A stretch of 64,000 bases of DNA from Corynebacterium matruchotii (GCF_011612265.2 NZ_CP050134.2:558001-622000); one strand, 5' to 3'. Shown: positions 34,986-43,402, counted from the stretch's first letter. Translations and numbers: made by a program. Notes: generated by a model not told the origin, from the letters alone.

Positions 34986-35716
34986 CACGCCACCTCCAGG
35001 GTGCCGGCCACCGTTGCGCGCCGAAGTGCTATCCGGGCGAGCCATCCGCCACTTGCCAACCACGCTGCCGACACCGCTAGGGTGGCGACGATACGGCCCG
35101 GATCAATGTTTGGTGTGGTCAGCACCGTGATCGCGTGGCTGGTAGGAATCACCCATCCCACCGCGGCAAGCTGGGGGAGTGGGGAGCCGAACATTCCCGA
35201 CAGCACAATCATGGGAACCAGCAGCAAGGGCTCGTACGCGATGGCGTTGCGCGTAAACACGAACGTGGTCGCCACCACCACGCTGACCGACAGGCAAGCC
35301 AGCCAGTAGAGCGGCAGGCCAAACCCATTGATTGCGCCGACCGGCTGGTGAAACACGACGGCCAGGCCCGCCGCCAGCGGAAATGACAGAATCCCAAAGC
35401 AGGAGCCTGCCGCCACTATCGGCCCGAGCGTGACAATAGGCGACCGGGGTGAAAACAGCACATGCACTAGGGTGCCCTGCATCCGCTGAAAACCAATCAT
35501 CCCCGCTGACACCGTGCACACCGACCACATGCCCACCAGTGCCGCCCGCGCCCACAGCTGCGGATCCGGGCTTAGAATCGGCCTGGTGGCGGCGCGCATC
35601 GCCAACAGTTGCAGCAAAAACATTGAGGTGGTTGACGACACCAGCAACCCCACGAAATATCCGACCCGGGCAAACTGCCGCAGGTGAAACCACACCATTC
35701 GCATAACCGAAATCAT
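34985..35716 (-). CDS. ABC-2 type exporter permease, first subunit
   Basis: A 243-residue permease with six predicted membrane helices: VGYFVGLLVSSTTSMFLLQLL near the N-terminus, then SVCTVSAGMIGFQRMQGTL and ASGGWLARIALRR at the C-terminus. It contains the ABC-2 type element LLVPMIVLSGMFGSPLPQLAAVGWVIPTSHA. Its start overlaps the ATPase stop by ATGA, and its stop overlaps the next permease, so all three are coupled. The two permeases are different from each other and probably form a heterodimer. Confidence 0.82.
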   Translation of the reverse strand: MISVMRMVWFHLRQFARVGYFVGLLVSSTTSMFLLQLLAMRAATRPILSPDPQLWARAALVGMWSVCTVSAGMIGFQRMQGTLVHVLFSPRSPIVTLGPIVAAGSCFGILSFPLAAGLAVVFHQPVGAINGFGLPLYWLACLSVSVVVATTFVFTRNAIAYEPLLLVPMIVLSGMFGSPLPQLAAVGWVIPTSHAITVLTTPNIDPGRIVATLAVSAAWLASGGWLARIALRRATVAGTLEVA

Positions 35717-36681
35717 GATTGCCCCACCAGTGCCAGGTAGCTTTCCTCCAGGTTGGGCTTCCTGGTCATGACGTCAGTTACCGTCAGGCCCACGGCGTCA
35801 GCCAGCGCGGAAACATCCGTGGGGGCGCCACACCAACTGATGAGGCCAGCGTGGTGGGCGGCCATCCGCACACATGTAACGTGCGCAATCGAATCATAGC
35901 GGGTGAGAGTGGCGAGGAACTCCCGCAGCCGCGGCTCTGTGCCCAGCGGGGTGGTGAACGAGGTCACCGCGGTGATGCCGGCACGTTCGGCGATGTCGGC
36001 GACCCCGCCGGTGACGATGATGCGCCCATCAATGAGCACATGGATCGTGTCGGACAGCTCTGCCACCTCTGTGAGCAGGTGTGATGTGAGTAGTACGCCC
36101 GCGCCGTCGGTGGCTAACTCCCGGATGAGGGCCCGAATTTCGACGGAAATCTCCGGGTCCAGGCCGTTGGTGGGCTCGTCGAAAAGCAGCACTTGGGGGC
36201 GAGACAGCAGGCCGCGCGCGATGTGGAGGCGTTGCTTCATGCCGCGCGACAGCTCCCCAACCGGGTCGAACATGCGGTCGGTGAGGCGGACCTGCGCGAG
36301 AGCGTCCTTGACTCGGGATCGGCGGCTGCGTGACGGAACGCCCGCGACGTCGGCGAAGAACAGCAGGTTATCTTTGACGGAAGCGTGCTGGTAGAAGCCG
36401 GTTTCGCCGCCCAGGATGATGCTGATGTGTTGCCTTGCTTGTCGACGCCTTTGGGTGGCGTCAATGCCGCATACCGTGATTGTGCCGGATGTGGGCGCCA
36501 GGAGGGTCGAACACATTTTCACGGTCGTGGTTTTGCCGGCGCCGTTCGGGCCGACCAATGCCACAATCTGGCCGGGGTGAATGTCGAAGGATACGTTGTT
36601 GACGGTGGTGGTGTTTCGGAAGCGTCGCGTGAGTTGGCGTGCCGAAAGCACCGGGTTGGGTTGGTTCACAGTGAACTCCAT
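35713..36681 (-). CDS. ABC exporter ATP-binding protein
   Basis: A 322-residue ATPase: Walker A GPNGAGKTT, signature ELSRGMKQRL (LSRGM instead of LSGGQ, common in DrrA-type ATPases), Walker B LLFDEPTNGLD and H-loop TSHLLTE. The C-terminal ~90 residues form the regulatory tail typical of DrrA/CcmA-type exporters. The ATG at 36681 gives MEFTVNQPNP and the expected family length; a longer frame upstream has no family similarity. It is first in a three-gene operon with two permeases. Confidence 0.88.
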   Translation of the reverse strand: MEFTVNQPNPVLSARQLTRRFRNTTTVNNVSFDIHPGQIVALVGPNGAGKTTTVKMCSTLLAPTSGTITVCGIDATQRRRQARQHISIILGGETGFYQHASVKDNLLFFADVAGVPSRSRRSRVKDALAQVRLTDRMFDPVGELSRGMKQRLHIARGLLSRPQVLLFDEPTNGLDPEISVEIRALIRELATDGAGVLLTSHLLTEVAELSDTIHVLIDGRIIVTGGVADIAERAGITAVTSFTTPLGTEPRLREFLATLTRYDSIAHVTCVRMAAHHAGLISWCGAPTDVSALADAVGLTVTDVMTRKPNLEESYLALVGQS

Positions 36682-37030
36682 GAGTTTTGGGAAAGCATGG
36701 GAAGATCGCCGGCGCCAGAAATGATGGAAATCAATAGGGCGCGGCGTGATATGCCCACTCAGGGGCGCGTCATGGGTTCGGCTGTAGGCCAACTAACCTT
36801 GCGTTGTGGGTTGAGGTTTGCTGCAGGGATCAGCTATTCCGCTACCCAGTGACGGTGCCTGCGCGGTGGGCGAGTTGGCGAACAATGATTGACATGTGGC
36901 ATGCTCCAGATTTCTGTGAATGATTGGATATATGGGATTTTAGTATAGGGGAGAGCACAAAGGTGTTTTCTTATTGATATGTTTGCTTGTCCAAGTTGAG
37001 ATTGGATGTTCCGGTTGAAGTTTGATTATT
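36682..37030. other. Noncoding stretch between the ABC operon and the CRISPR array
   Basis: It contains the ABC operon's leader on the right and then AT-rich sequence that reads like the outer flank of the array. No gene or RNA is supported. Confidence 0.5.
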
Positions 37031-37260
37031 TGCAGGGTTTTTGTATTTTTAAACCCCGATATACTGGGTCCTGACTTTGGATGATTGCTAGGATCACTGG
37101 GGTTGCTGGGGTTCGGCTCTGTGATATACTTGGGGATCTTTCCGCCCAACACTCATAACTGCTGGGGTTCGACTCTCAAATCCCTTGATATACTTGCTTT
37201 TGGTCGTCGGCAAGCCAGTCTTCGGCTGGGGTTCAACTCTCAAATCCCTTGATATACTTG
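37031..37260 (+). CRISPR. Short type II-C CRISPR array: two intact and two decayed repeats
   Basis: Two 36-base repeats, 37161-37196 and 37225-37260, differ by one base and start GCTGGGGTTC(A/G)ACTCTC. A diverged copy ends at 37132 and a very decayed one at 37066. Repeat ends are spaced 66, 64 and 64 bases, so spacers are 28-30 bases. The sequence matches the repeat of the C. diphtheriae Cas9 system as I recall it, and the tracrRNA at 41008-41093 pairs with it. crRNA is therefore read on the plus strand, opposite to cas9. Each copy ends in GATATACT, which looks like a -10 element, so each spacer may have its own promoter as in Neisseria type II-C arrays. Confidence 0.9.
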
Positions 37261-37311
37261 TTATAGCCCCAAAAATAGGGTTTGAACAGGTAATATCAGG
37301 GGATTTTACTT

Positions 37312-37579
37312 TTAAAAAATCATAAGCTGGCTCGGTGTTTCCTCGGCTTTTGTTTCATCAGCGTTGGAATATCGAATAGTTTTTGACCATTGTGTATCCG
37401 TCACAGCCAAAAACCGCACGTCACCACCATGAGGTAGCTCGGTTTTAATACTCTTCGCCAGGATGTGCAGTCGAACACCTAGTGGTAAATACTGCACATA
37501 TACGCTGAACTGAGCACGACAAAAACCCAAGTCAAACAGGTGATTCCGAAACCGATTGGCCTCCGAACGTTGCTTCTTT
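37312..37579 (-). pseudogene. cas2: cas2, 5' end deleted
   Basis: Read in the frame ending at 37312, the sequence from the junction gives KEQR-like residues KKQRSEANRFRNHLF, then DLGFCRAQFSVYVQYLPLG and RFLAVTDTQWSKTIRYSNAD to the end PSQLMIF. This is Cas2 of type II-C from about residue 17 onward; the start codon and first strand with the catalytic Asp are missing. An internal ATG exists at 37530 but would give a truncated protein. The upstream end is fused to cas1 (see 37580-37720). Confidence 0.85.
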
Positions 37580-37720
37580 AATCACCACAGCGGCATGGGC
37601 GAGAGGCACATCTACTTCGGAACCATCTTCATGCTTGCGTACATGGACATTACCTCGTTTATACGTCAATGACCCCTTGAAGTCACTGAAGTCGAGGACT
37701 TGCCAACCACTGTCACTCAT
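37580..37720 (-). pseudogene. cas1: cas1, only the first ~47 codons remain
   Basis: The frame starts at 37720, four bases after the cas9 stop. MSDSGWQVLDFSDFKGSLTY and then KRGNVHVRKHEDG up to VPLAHAAVVI is the N-terminal beta-sandwich of Cas1. After about residue 47 the sequence switches to cas2 in another frame, and the open frame ends 15 codons later at 37532. All catalytic residues of Cas1 (the Glu, His and Asp of the C-terminal domain) are lost. The normal cas9-cas1-cas2 order means one deletion of roughly 0.8 kb removed most of cas1 and the start of cas2. Confidence 0.85.
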
Positions 37721-37724
37721 TTCT

Positions 37725-40700
37725 TCATTTCACTTCCCAACATATTGGTAGATGAGCTGCGCTATGGAGTCGAGGACGCCCAAGCGCATCTCGGCGGATA
37801 ATTTTGACGTGGCCGCTACTGAATAGTTTGTTTACAGTGATAATCCAACTACGATTATCAATAATCTTTTTAATTTCGGGATTGACGTTAGGTTTTAATC
37901 CCTCTTTGCTGAGGTAAAGAGGTCGGAGATTCAATCGGGTAACTGAAGTTAAGCCAGCAAGTCGCCATCGATTGACAGGACCATATTCTTCTCGCAACTT
38001 TACAATTCCGGGAGTATCAAATGATGAGGTATCAATGAGTAGTTCATCATCGCTGACCAGCCAGCCCAAATATTCCGCAGTGCCATTCGCTAGCGCTTTG
38101 CGTAGTAGTGCTTCACATGTTCGAACACTAATAGTTTGTGGCTTGAGCTCTACGGTGAATAGGTCTTCTTTGCGGAATTTGAGAAGATCAACCGTGTACA
38201 CCTGCATGAGACAATACTTGTATTTTTTGCCACTGGGAACGCGGAATAACCGCACATGATGATAATTACTTCCCAGCTTGGCGAATCCATCCCGAATGGG
38301 AATGGATGCAGCGGCTACTGGGAACACCGTGATTTCATCGGAAGCCGTAAGATGTGTTCCATGAATCCGAATCGTTCGATTTGGGTTTTCCGGCAAGCCA
38401 GTCTTGGGGTCATAATCTGGGTCACGGGTCAACGCGCACCATAGGGCTTCGCTGGATGCCCGATCAATATCTGTAGTAGAGATTGCGTCACCCACCTTGA
38501 GCCGGGTTAACTTGCCAATCGTGTCTTCATGTGCCGCACCATTGCCAAGCCGCAGACGCAGGTTATGCATAACAACAATGCGATCTTGTACGAGTGCATT
38601 ATTCAATAGTTCTGCTAAGGCCTGCATGCGGTACTTCCACTTGGTCCACTCAACCTGATGCACATGATCCGAGCCAGTAAATTCCCGCCATTGGGGCGCT
38701 TTGCGGCGCAGCTCCTGGTCGAATTTCATATTCGACCGTAGTGCTAGCGTTTCCGCAACATAATTCGACGTGAACGCAACAACCGCGGCATCTACCGCGT
38801 GATGCCGGCGATCCAACCGCGACTTACCCTTACCATCGACGAATTCCAATTTGCCGGAAATACCCGAGGCCCTTCGTGCCTCAGCCGTCAAAGCACCCTT
38901 ATACACCCGGACTTTTGTGTCACCATCCTTGAACTTTTGCGCAATCCGGGAGCGGAGCTCATTCGCCATCCACGCCACGGATTCCAAGGAACGAGCATCA
39001 ATCGGCTCATCGGTGGCCTTACGCCGTAGCCGATCGCACACTTGCTTACGGAACTTATCAAATTCAGGTTTACGCAGGCCAGAATCCGTAACCCAGTGGT
39101 GAGTTCGTTCGATCGCTTTTTGAACAGAGACACCAGGTCGAGAGGTATTTTCTGCCCACACCGCAAATGCGATATTAGACTTTGAACTGTTGCACTCACG
39201 GCACACTGCGACGAGATTATCCCTGGTATTGGTGGAACCTTCACCCGCTTGTGGGATGATGTGGTCCATTTCAGAATTCTTAAAGCTAATCTCTGCTCCG
39301 CAGTATGCGCATTTACCATTCTGCCGTTGGATTGATTGAAACCGCCAGACATCTGCACGGCTTGGTCGACCCTCGATGCCTAATTTTTCCTGCATCTCGG
39401 CCACCACTTTTACATTCCGCTTTGCACGCTGTTGATTGTCCCGGTCAAGTTCCCGCGCACTTGATTCACTCATGAAAGCAGCCCGTACGTGCTCAATATT
39501 GACAGACTTTGGGGCACCCCACTGGCGTTCCGCCGCGTTTAACCACCGAGCCGTTGCCTTCAGCACCCGATCAACCGCAGGATTTCCCACCCGCTCGCCG
39601 ATTTCCGGTGCCGGCGGTGCCCAATCATTCGAAATCTTAAACTCTGCCTGCCGCGCCTCATATAAATCCATGCCCTCGCCAATCATGCGTTTGGTGAGGC
39701 GATCAAGAGTGTCCTCGCTATAGGCTGCGCGACCAATGGGCAGGTGAAGCCCATCAAGCTTCTCCTGATCCTCGTCAGAAATACCGAAAAAGAACTCCTG
39801 CACTTGGGCGCCAGCCTGGGAATCAAAATCATCCACCTCAGCGTTCGACAACGCCTTCACCATGGCTGCCCGGGCATCGGCGTCGGCAGACTTCCACCAC
39901 GTGGCAAGTGGCTTAATCTTCGTGTTTTCCATGATCCGGTTAGTATCGTGAACCGGTGGTTTAGCCCCGGCGCGCTCACCATCATCAGTCATGATTGCGG
40001 TACCCACCAGGTTGCCGCGGTCGATCTTGAGCTGTTCCGCAACCAGCTGCCACGTGGGCTCCTGCTTAGCAGGCAAGCTCCGCAGGTAATCGAAAACCAG
40101 CCTGGTTTCCTCGGTGGTGAGGCGCCGATTCCCCTTACCGCCGCGGATCCGCAAATTACCGATCAATGCCGCAATACGATACTGCTGGAACGCATCCGAT
40201 GCCTTCAGTGCGCGCTTCTTCGTGGGTTGCAGGGGATCCTTACCCACCTGCTCTGCGGCTGAACCCTTCGGAGACTCGGCCGCAAACACGTGGTCAATGA
40301 TCTGCCTTACCAGCTCGTTGGAAAGGCCTTGAACCTTGGCAATGGTATGAATCTCGTTGGCATTGTCACTTTGTCGTGGCCTGGCCGCTAACAGACTATT
40401 CTCGCCACGCAGCCTTGTCTTGCCCAGATTCATGCCGGTTACCAGTTGGCCTACCGTGATGGTTTCCGGGATGGTTCGCCCCAGCTGCTTCGCGCATTCC
40501 TCCTGCATTGCTAAAAAGGCATCTGATGGTTCCGTCACGGTATACAGGGCAGTGACCTTGCTGTAGGGGTTGCGCCACCCTCGGTGCCTGGCGATATGGC
40601 GCAGGGCAATGGACAGCTTTTCGCCCAGTTCTTGCTGATCGGTGATGGCGGTGGTGGCCAACTCGGCCCGCACCCGCCATGGGTAAAACGGGTCCTCGTA

Positions 40701-40994
40701 CTTCTCAAACTCCTTGAGCGGCCAACCCTGGGAGCTAATAAACTTGTCGAGCTTGGCAAGACGCTTGCGTTTCCGCCGATAAAGCCGCCGGGTTCGCCGG
40801 GCTATGCCCGAGGTCGCTAGTCGAGTAGCGGCGGATTTGGCGCTATCCGGGTCGACACCTGAGTCGTGGATGAGGGAGATAGCGCTGAGGATTTCCGTGG
40901 GTTTTCCATCATCATCGATGGCGATGGCCGCCATGCCAAGGGAATAAGACCCAACGTCGATTCCCACCCGGTAGTTCACGTTTGCCGAGTTCAA
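37725..40994 (-). CDS. cas9: Type II-C Cas9 endonuclease
   Basis: A 1,089-residue Cas9 with all active sites: RuvC-I Asp13 (VGIDVGSYSLG), the arginine-rich bridge helix (RRTRRLYRRKRKRLAKL), RuvC-II Glu501 (NIEHVRAAF), HNH His578 (SEMDHIIPQ) between two zinc-type CxxC pairs (CAYC and CREC), and RuvC-III His732/Asp735 (RRHHAVDAAV). Length and motifs are type II-C, and many segments match the C. diphtheriae Cas9 as I recall it (for example YRIAALIGNL, LKASDAFQ, SKEGLKPNVNPEI). It should cut double-stranded DNA guided by crRNA and tracrRNA. GC content is a little below the neighbours. It is followed at once by the wrecked cas1-cas2. Confidence 0.97.
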   Translation of the reverse strand: MNSANVNYRVGIDVGSYSLGMAAIAIDDDGKPTEILSAISLIHDSGVDPDSAKSAATRLATSGIARRTRRLYRRKRKRLAKLDKFISSQGWPLKEFEKYEDPFYPWRVRAELATTAITDQQELGEKLSIALRHIARHRGWRNPYSKVTALYTVTEPSDAFLAMQEECAKQLGRTIPETITVGQLVTGMNLGKTRLRGENSLLAARPRQSDNANEIHTIAKVQGLSNELVRQIIDHVFAAESPKGSAAEQVGKDPLQPTKKRALKASDAFQQYRIAALIGNLRIRGGKGNRRLTTEETRLVFDYLRSLPAKQEPTWQLVAEQLKIDRGNLVGTAIMTDDGERAGAKPPVHDTNRIMENTKIKPLATWWKSADADARAAMVKALSNAEVDDFDSQAGAQVQEFFFGISDEDQEKLDGLHLPIGRAAYSEDTLDRLTKRMIGEGMDLYEARQAEFKISNDWAPPAPEIGERVGNPAVDRVLKATARWLNAAERQWGAPKSVNIEHVRAAFMSESSARELDRDNQQRAKRNVKVVAEMQEKLGIEGRPSRADVWRFQSIQRQNGKCAYCGAEISFKNSEMDHIIPQAGEGSTNTRDNLVAVCRECNSSKSNIAFAVWAENTSRPGVSVQKAIERTHHWVTDSGLRKPEFDKFRKQVCDRLRRKATDEPIDARSLESVAWMANELRSRIAQKFKDGDTKVRVYKGALTAEARRASGISGKLEFVDGKGKSRLDRRHHAVDAAVVAFTSNYVAETLALRSNMKFDQELRRKAPQWREFTGSDHVHQVEWTKWKYRMQALAELLNNALVQDRIVVMHNLRLRLGNGAAHEDTIGKLTRLKVGDAISTTDIDRASSEALWCALTRDPDYDPKTGLPENPNRTIRIHGTHLTASDEITVFPVAAASIPIRDGFAKLGSNYHHVRLFRVPSGKKYKYCLMQVYTVDLLKFRKEDLFTVELKPQTISVRTCEALLRKALANGTAEYLGWLVSDDELLIDTSSFDTPGIVKLREEYGPVNRWRLAGLTSVTRLNLRPLYLSKEGLKPNVNPEIKKIIDNRSWIITVNKLFSSGHVKIIRRDALGRPRLHSAAHLPICWEVK

Positions 40995-41007
40995 GGCGAA
41001 TCCTTTC

Positions 41008-41093
41008 GTAAAAAGAAAGCCGACGGAGGTAAGTCCGTCGGCTGGAGCATTCTGCGCCGGAAACTAGCCGACACTTACTGAGGTTCAACTCTG
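41008..41093 (-). ncRNA. tracrRNA of the type II-C system
   Basis: On the minus strand AGAGTTGAACCTCAG (41092-41078) is complementary to the start of the array repeats with a single G-U pair. It is followed by AGTAAGTGTCGGCTAGTTTCC, like the nexus region of C. diphtheriae tracrRNA, then CAGAATGCTCC, and a terminator: GCCGACGGA/TCCGTCGGC (41042-41019) with TTTCTTTT. It lies about 15 bases before cas9 on the same strand. The terminator should separate the two transcripts, unless some read-through expresses cas9. Confidence 0.9.
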
Positions 41094-41099
41094 CAAGCA

Positions 41100-41128
41100 A
41101 TGATAAAAGGAAAAACCTTGATTCGCAA
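41100..41128 (-). promoter_or_regulatory. tracrRNA promoter
   Basis: On the minus strand TTGCGA (41128-41123) and TATCAT (41105-41100) are separated by exactly 17 bases and end about 7 bases before the anti-repeat. This is a good housekeeping-type promoter. Confidence 0.75.
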
Positions 41129-41596
41129 GACTTATTTAGAAAATCGCAAATAGGGGTAATTGAGGGGATAAATTACTGTGCAAATAACTATACAAAGTGG
41201 CGGAAGTGACAAGGCTCCATAGGGGTAGAAGTTTTTCTTTAGGTAAAATCCCAGTTAATGTTGACATTTCCACTATTTGGTTGGGAAAATTGTCCCAGAT
41301 TTGTTGAGCAATTTATTCGTACCATTTTTGCTACATATTTGGTTATTTATAAATTATTCATCTTATTTTCCGCACTTTAGAGCGTCGTAAAGCTGCTACA
41401 TGACTATCTTGCTAGCCGCAATTTGGTGTGACAATTTGTCATTATTGCCGCGATTGGGTGCTACTCAACACCAGGGTGTTGCGGGAGATGCTTGTCCAGA
41501 GCCCCCAATTCGGGTGTACCAATCAGTATTATGGGGCCCAACTACCACCCCAAAATAGCAAATATGCTGGGGTTTTGCATAATTGGAGGAAATGCG
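41129..41596. other. Noncoding AT-rich stretch upstream of the cell-wall hydrolase gene
   Basis: About 470 bases without a supported gene. The first part is AT-rich and poor in structure; the ribosome binding site TGGAGGA of the next gene is at 41584-41590. No repeats or tRNA are seen. Confidence 0.5.
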
Positions 41597-43084
41597 ATGG
41601 CAACCGTACTAGATTACAGCGCCGGGGTTCCCCAGGCTGCCGCCGTCCGTGACGCCGGATACGACGGCGCGGTGAGATATATTAGTCCGCCGCGTGCGGA
41701 TTGGATGCGCGGAAAACCCATCCAACGTGCCGAAATTGATGATTTTCATGTTCATGGCCTCGACGTGGCTTTCGTCTGGCAATACGGAAAAGAGGCCGAT
41801 TCCGACGTTATGCGCGGCCGCGACGGTGGGCTTGCCGATGCTCGCGCCGCCAAACAAAAACTTGACGAGCTCGGCTGCAGCAACCATCCCGTGTTTTTCG
41901 CCGTGGACTTTGCCATCACGCTCGAACAGTGGAACGTAACGGCGGTCGAATATTTTCGGGCCTGTTGCGAAATCCTGGGGCGCGAAAGAGTCGGGATCTA
42001 TGGCCATTCCCGCGTAATCAGTTGGGCGGTCGAGGACGGCGTGATCGCCAACTTGGGCGGCGGAAAACACCTGGCGTGGCAGACAATCGCCTGGTCATGG
42101 GGCGAATTGTCTGATGAAGCAGTCCTGTTTCAGCGGGCTGGTCAGGTCACCGTCGGCGGTATCGAATGCGATGTTAATGACGTCTGGCACCACTACTGGG
42201 GCCAAAAACCCGTGTCCGAAGTTGCGCCACAGCCGCAGTCGCAGCCCGAGTCGTCCGGGCCGATCGTGGTGCGCTACGATGCCGACTTCACCGCGGACAT
42301 GCCGGGCGTGGGTTACCGGTCGATCGACAGTATCCAGTCGATTTGCGTCCATACCGTGGAATGTCCGCCGGAACGGGACGGGATTGCTGTGGCCCAGTGG
42401 CAGACAAACCCCGCCAACGGGTCAAGCTATAACGTGCTCGCCGGCGCCGACGGCATTTTAATTTTGTGCAATACAGATGATTTTATGCCGTATGCCGCCG
42501 GCCCCACCGGTAATGCCCGTTGTCTCCACATCAGCCTCACCGGTTACGCGCGAATGAGCCGTGAGGATTGGCTTGACGACGATGCAAAGCTGCGGCGGAC
42601 CGCTGAACAGATTGCCAGCTGGTCGCAACTGTACGATATTCCCCTGGAATTTATCGACGCCGACCGGCTGCGTGCTGGTGCCCGCGGCGTGCACGGGCAT
42701 GCTGAAATCTCCGAGGCCTGGCGCGAAGTCAACCACACCGATCCCGGCCCCGGATTCCCCTACGACGTGGTGCTCGGCTACGCCCAGGAACTCCGTAACA
42801 CCCGCCAACCCAATAACCCCACCCCAACACCCACCCCGGAAACCCCGGAGCAAGGAGAAGAACGGATCATGATTCGCTGGATTTTAGACCAACTTGTCGG
42901 CCCCGAATGGGACACCAAGGGGCCACGGTTCACCGGGTGGAAAGCCACGGAAGGCAAAACTTTTGTCGACTTCGTTGCCGGCAAGATTCGGCTGATCCCC
43001 GAAATTGCCCGGACGGTAGCGACCCTGCCAGAGCGGTTGGACCGGATCGAGAAGATGCTGACGGAGCTTCAGAAACAAAAATAG
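41597..43084 (+). CDS. Two-domain cell-wall hydrolase: DUF1906 plus amidase
   Basis: A 495-residue protein. Residues about 1-205 are a DUF1906 (Rv2525c-like, glycoside-hydrolase-25-like TIM barrel) domain: MATVLDYSAG, GAVRYISPPRADWM, VFFAVDF, GIYGHSRV, CDVNDVWHHYWG. Residues about 225-420 resemble an N-acetylmuramoyl-L-alanine amidase type 2 (VHTVECPPERDG, HGHAEISEAW, TDPGPGFPYDVVLG). A Pro/Thr linker (NNPTPTPTPETPEQGEE) and a helical C-terminus follow. This is an endolysin-type layout, yet no signal peptide, holin or phage genes are nearby, so either a chromosomal autolysin or a lone phage relic is possible. TGGAGGA sets the start at 41597. Confidence 0.82.
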   Translation: MATVLDYSAGVPQAAAVRDAGYDGAVRYISPPRADWMRGKPIQRAEIDDFHVHGLDVAFVWQYGKEADSDVMRGRDGGLADARAAKQKLDELGCSNHPVFFAVDFAITLEQWNVTAVEYFRACCEILGRERVGIYGHSRVISWAVEDGVIANLGGGKHLAWQTIAWSWGELSDEAVLFQRAGQVTVGGIECDVNDVWHHYWGQKPVSEVAPQPQSQPESSGPIVVRYDADFTADMPGVGYRSIDSIQSICVHTVECPPERDGIAVAQWQTNPANGSSYNVLAGADGILILCNTDDFMPYAAGPTGNARCLHISLTGYARMSREDWLDDDAKLRRTAEQIASWSQLYDIPLEFIDADRLRAGARGVHGHAEISEAWREVNHTDPGPGFPYDVVLGYAQELRNTRQPNNPTPTPTPETPEQGEERIMIRWILDQLVGPEWDTKGPRFTGWKATEGKTFVDFVAGKIRLIPEIARTVATLPERLDRIEKMLTELQKQK

Positions 43085-43283
43085 CTGCCGCGGTGGTGGG
43101 GGACCGGCGGCCCGAACTTGGCGGTGCGTCTGGTCGGCTCGGCGAGTGGCGGACGGTTCCGGTAGAGCATCGAAAAACAGTTCGTTTCTGCGGGTTTTGG
43201 AACCACCAAATCCATCACGAACAAAAATTCGAATTCCCGCGAATTCGGTGCCTGCATAACACCCACCATGTCTCACACACGTA

Positions 43284-43323
43284 AAACCCCACCGACTCGG
43301 CAAAACGCCTGGCAGTGGGGTTT
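43284..43323 (-). terminator. Terminator of tRNA-Arg
   Basis: AAACCCCAC (43323-43315 on the minus strand) pairs with GTGGGGTTT (43292-43284) around a GC-rich loop, seven bases after the tRNA, and ends in a T-run. It may also stop transcripts from the hydrolase gene on the other strand. Confidence 0.7.
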
Positions 43324-43329
43324 CAAACG

Positions 43330-43402
43330 TGCCTCCAGCAGGATTCGAACCCGCGACCAACCGGGTAGAAACCGGTAGCTCTATCCACTGAGCTATGGAG
43401 GC
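43330..43402 (-). tRNA. tRNA-Arg (anticodon TCT)
   Basis: Acceptor GCCTCCA/TGGAGGC, D arm AGCTCAGTGGATAGAGC, anticodon loop TTTCTAC giving TCT, T arm GCGGGTTCGAATCCTGC, 73 bases; CCA is not encoded. Confidence 0.95.

Noticed and set aside
37312..37530. A separate 72-residue protein starting at the ATG at 37530
   Set aside because: It is the C-terminal part of Cas2; the coding similarity extends upstream of that ATG to the deletion point, so the ATG is an internal methionine position by chance.
38391..38413. Cas9 cutting its own gene through the matching spacer
   Set aside because: The match covers only about 16 of 28 bases and the flanking bases do not fit the PAM known for the closest characterised Cas9; a living cell would not keep a fully matching active target.
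41597..43402. A prophage starting with the endolysin-like gene next to tRNA-Arg
   Set aside because: No holin, structural, integrase or repressor genes follow; the next genes are ordinary chromosomal ones.
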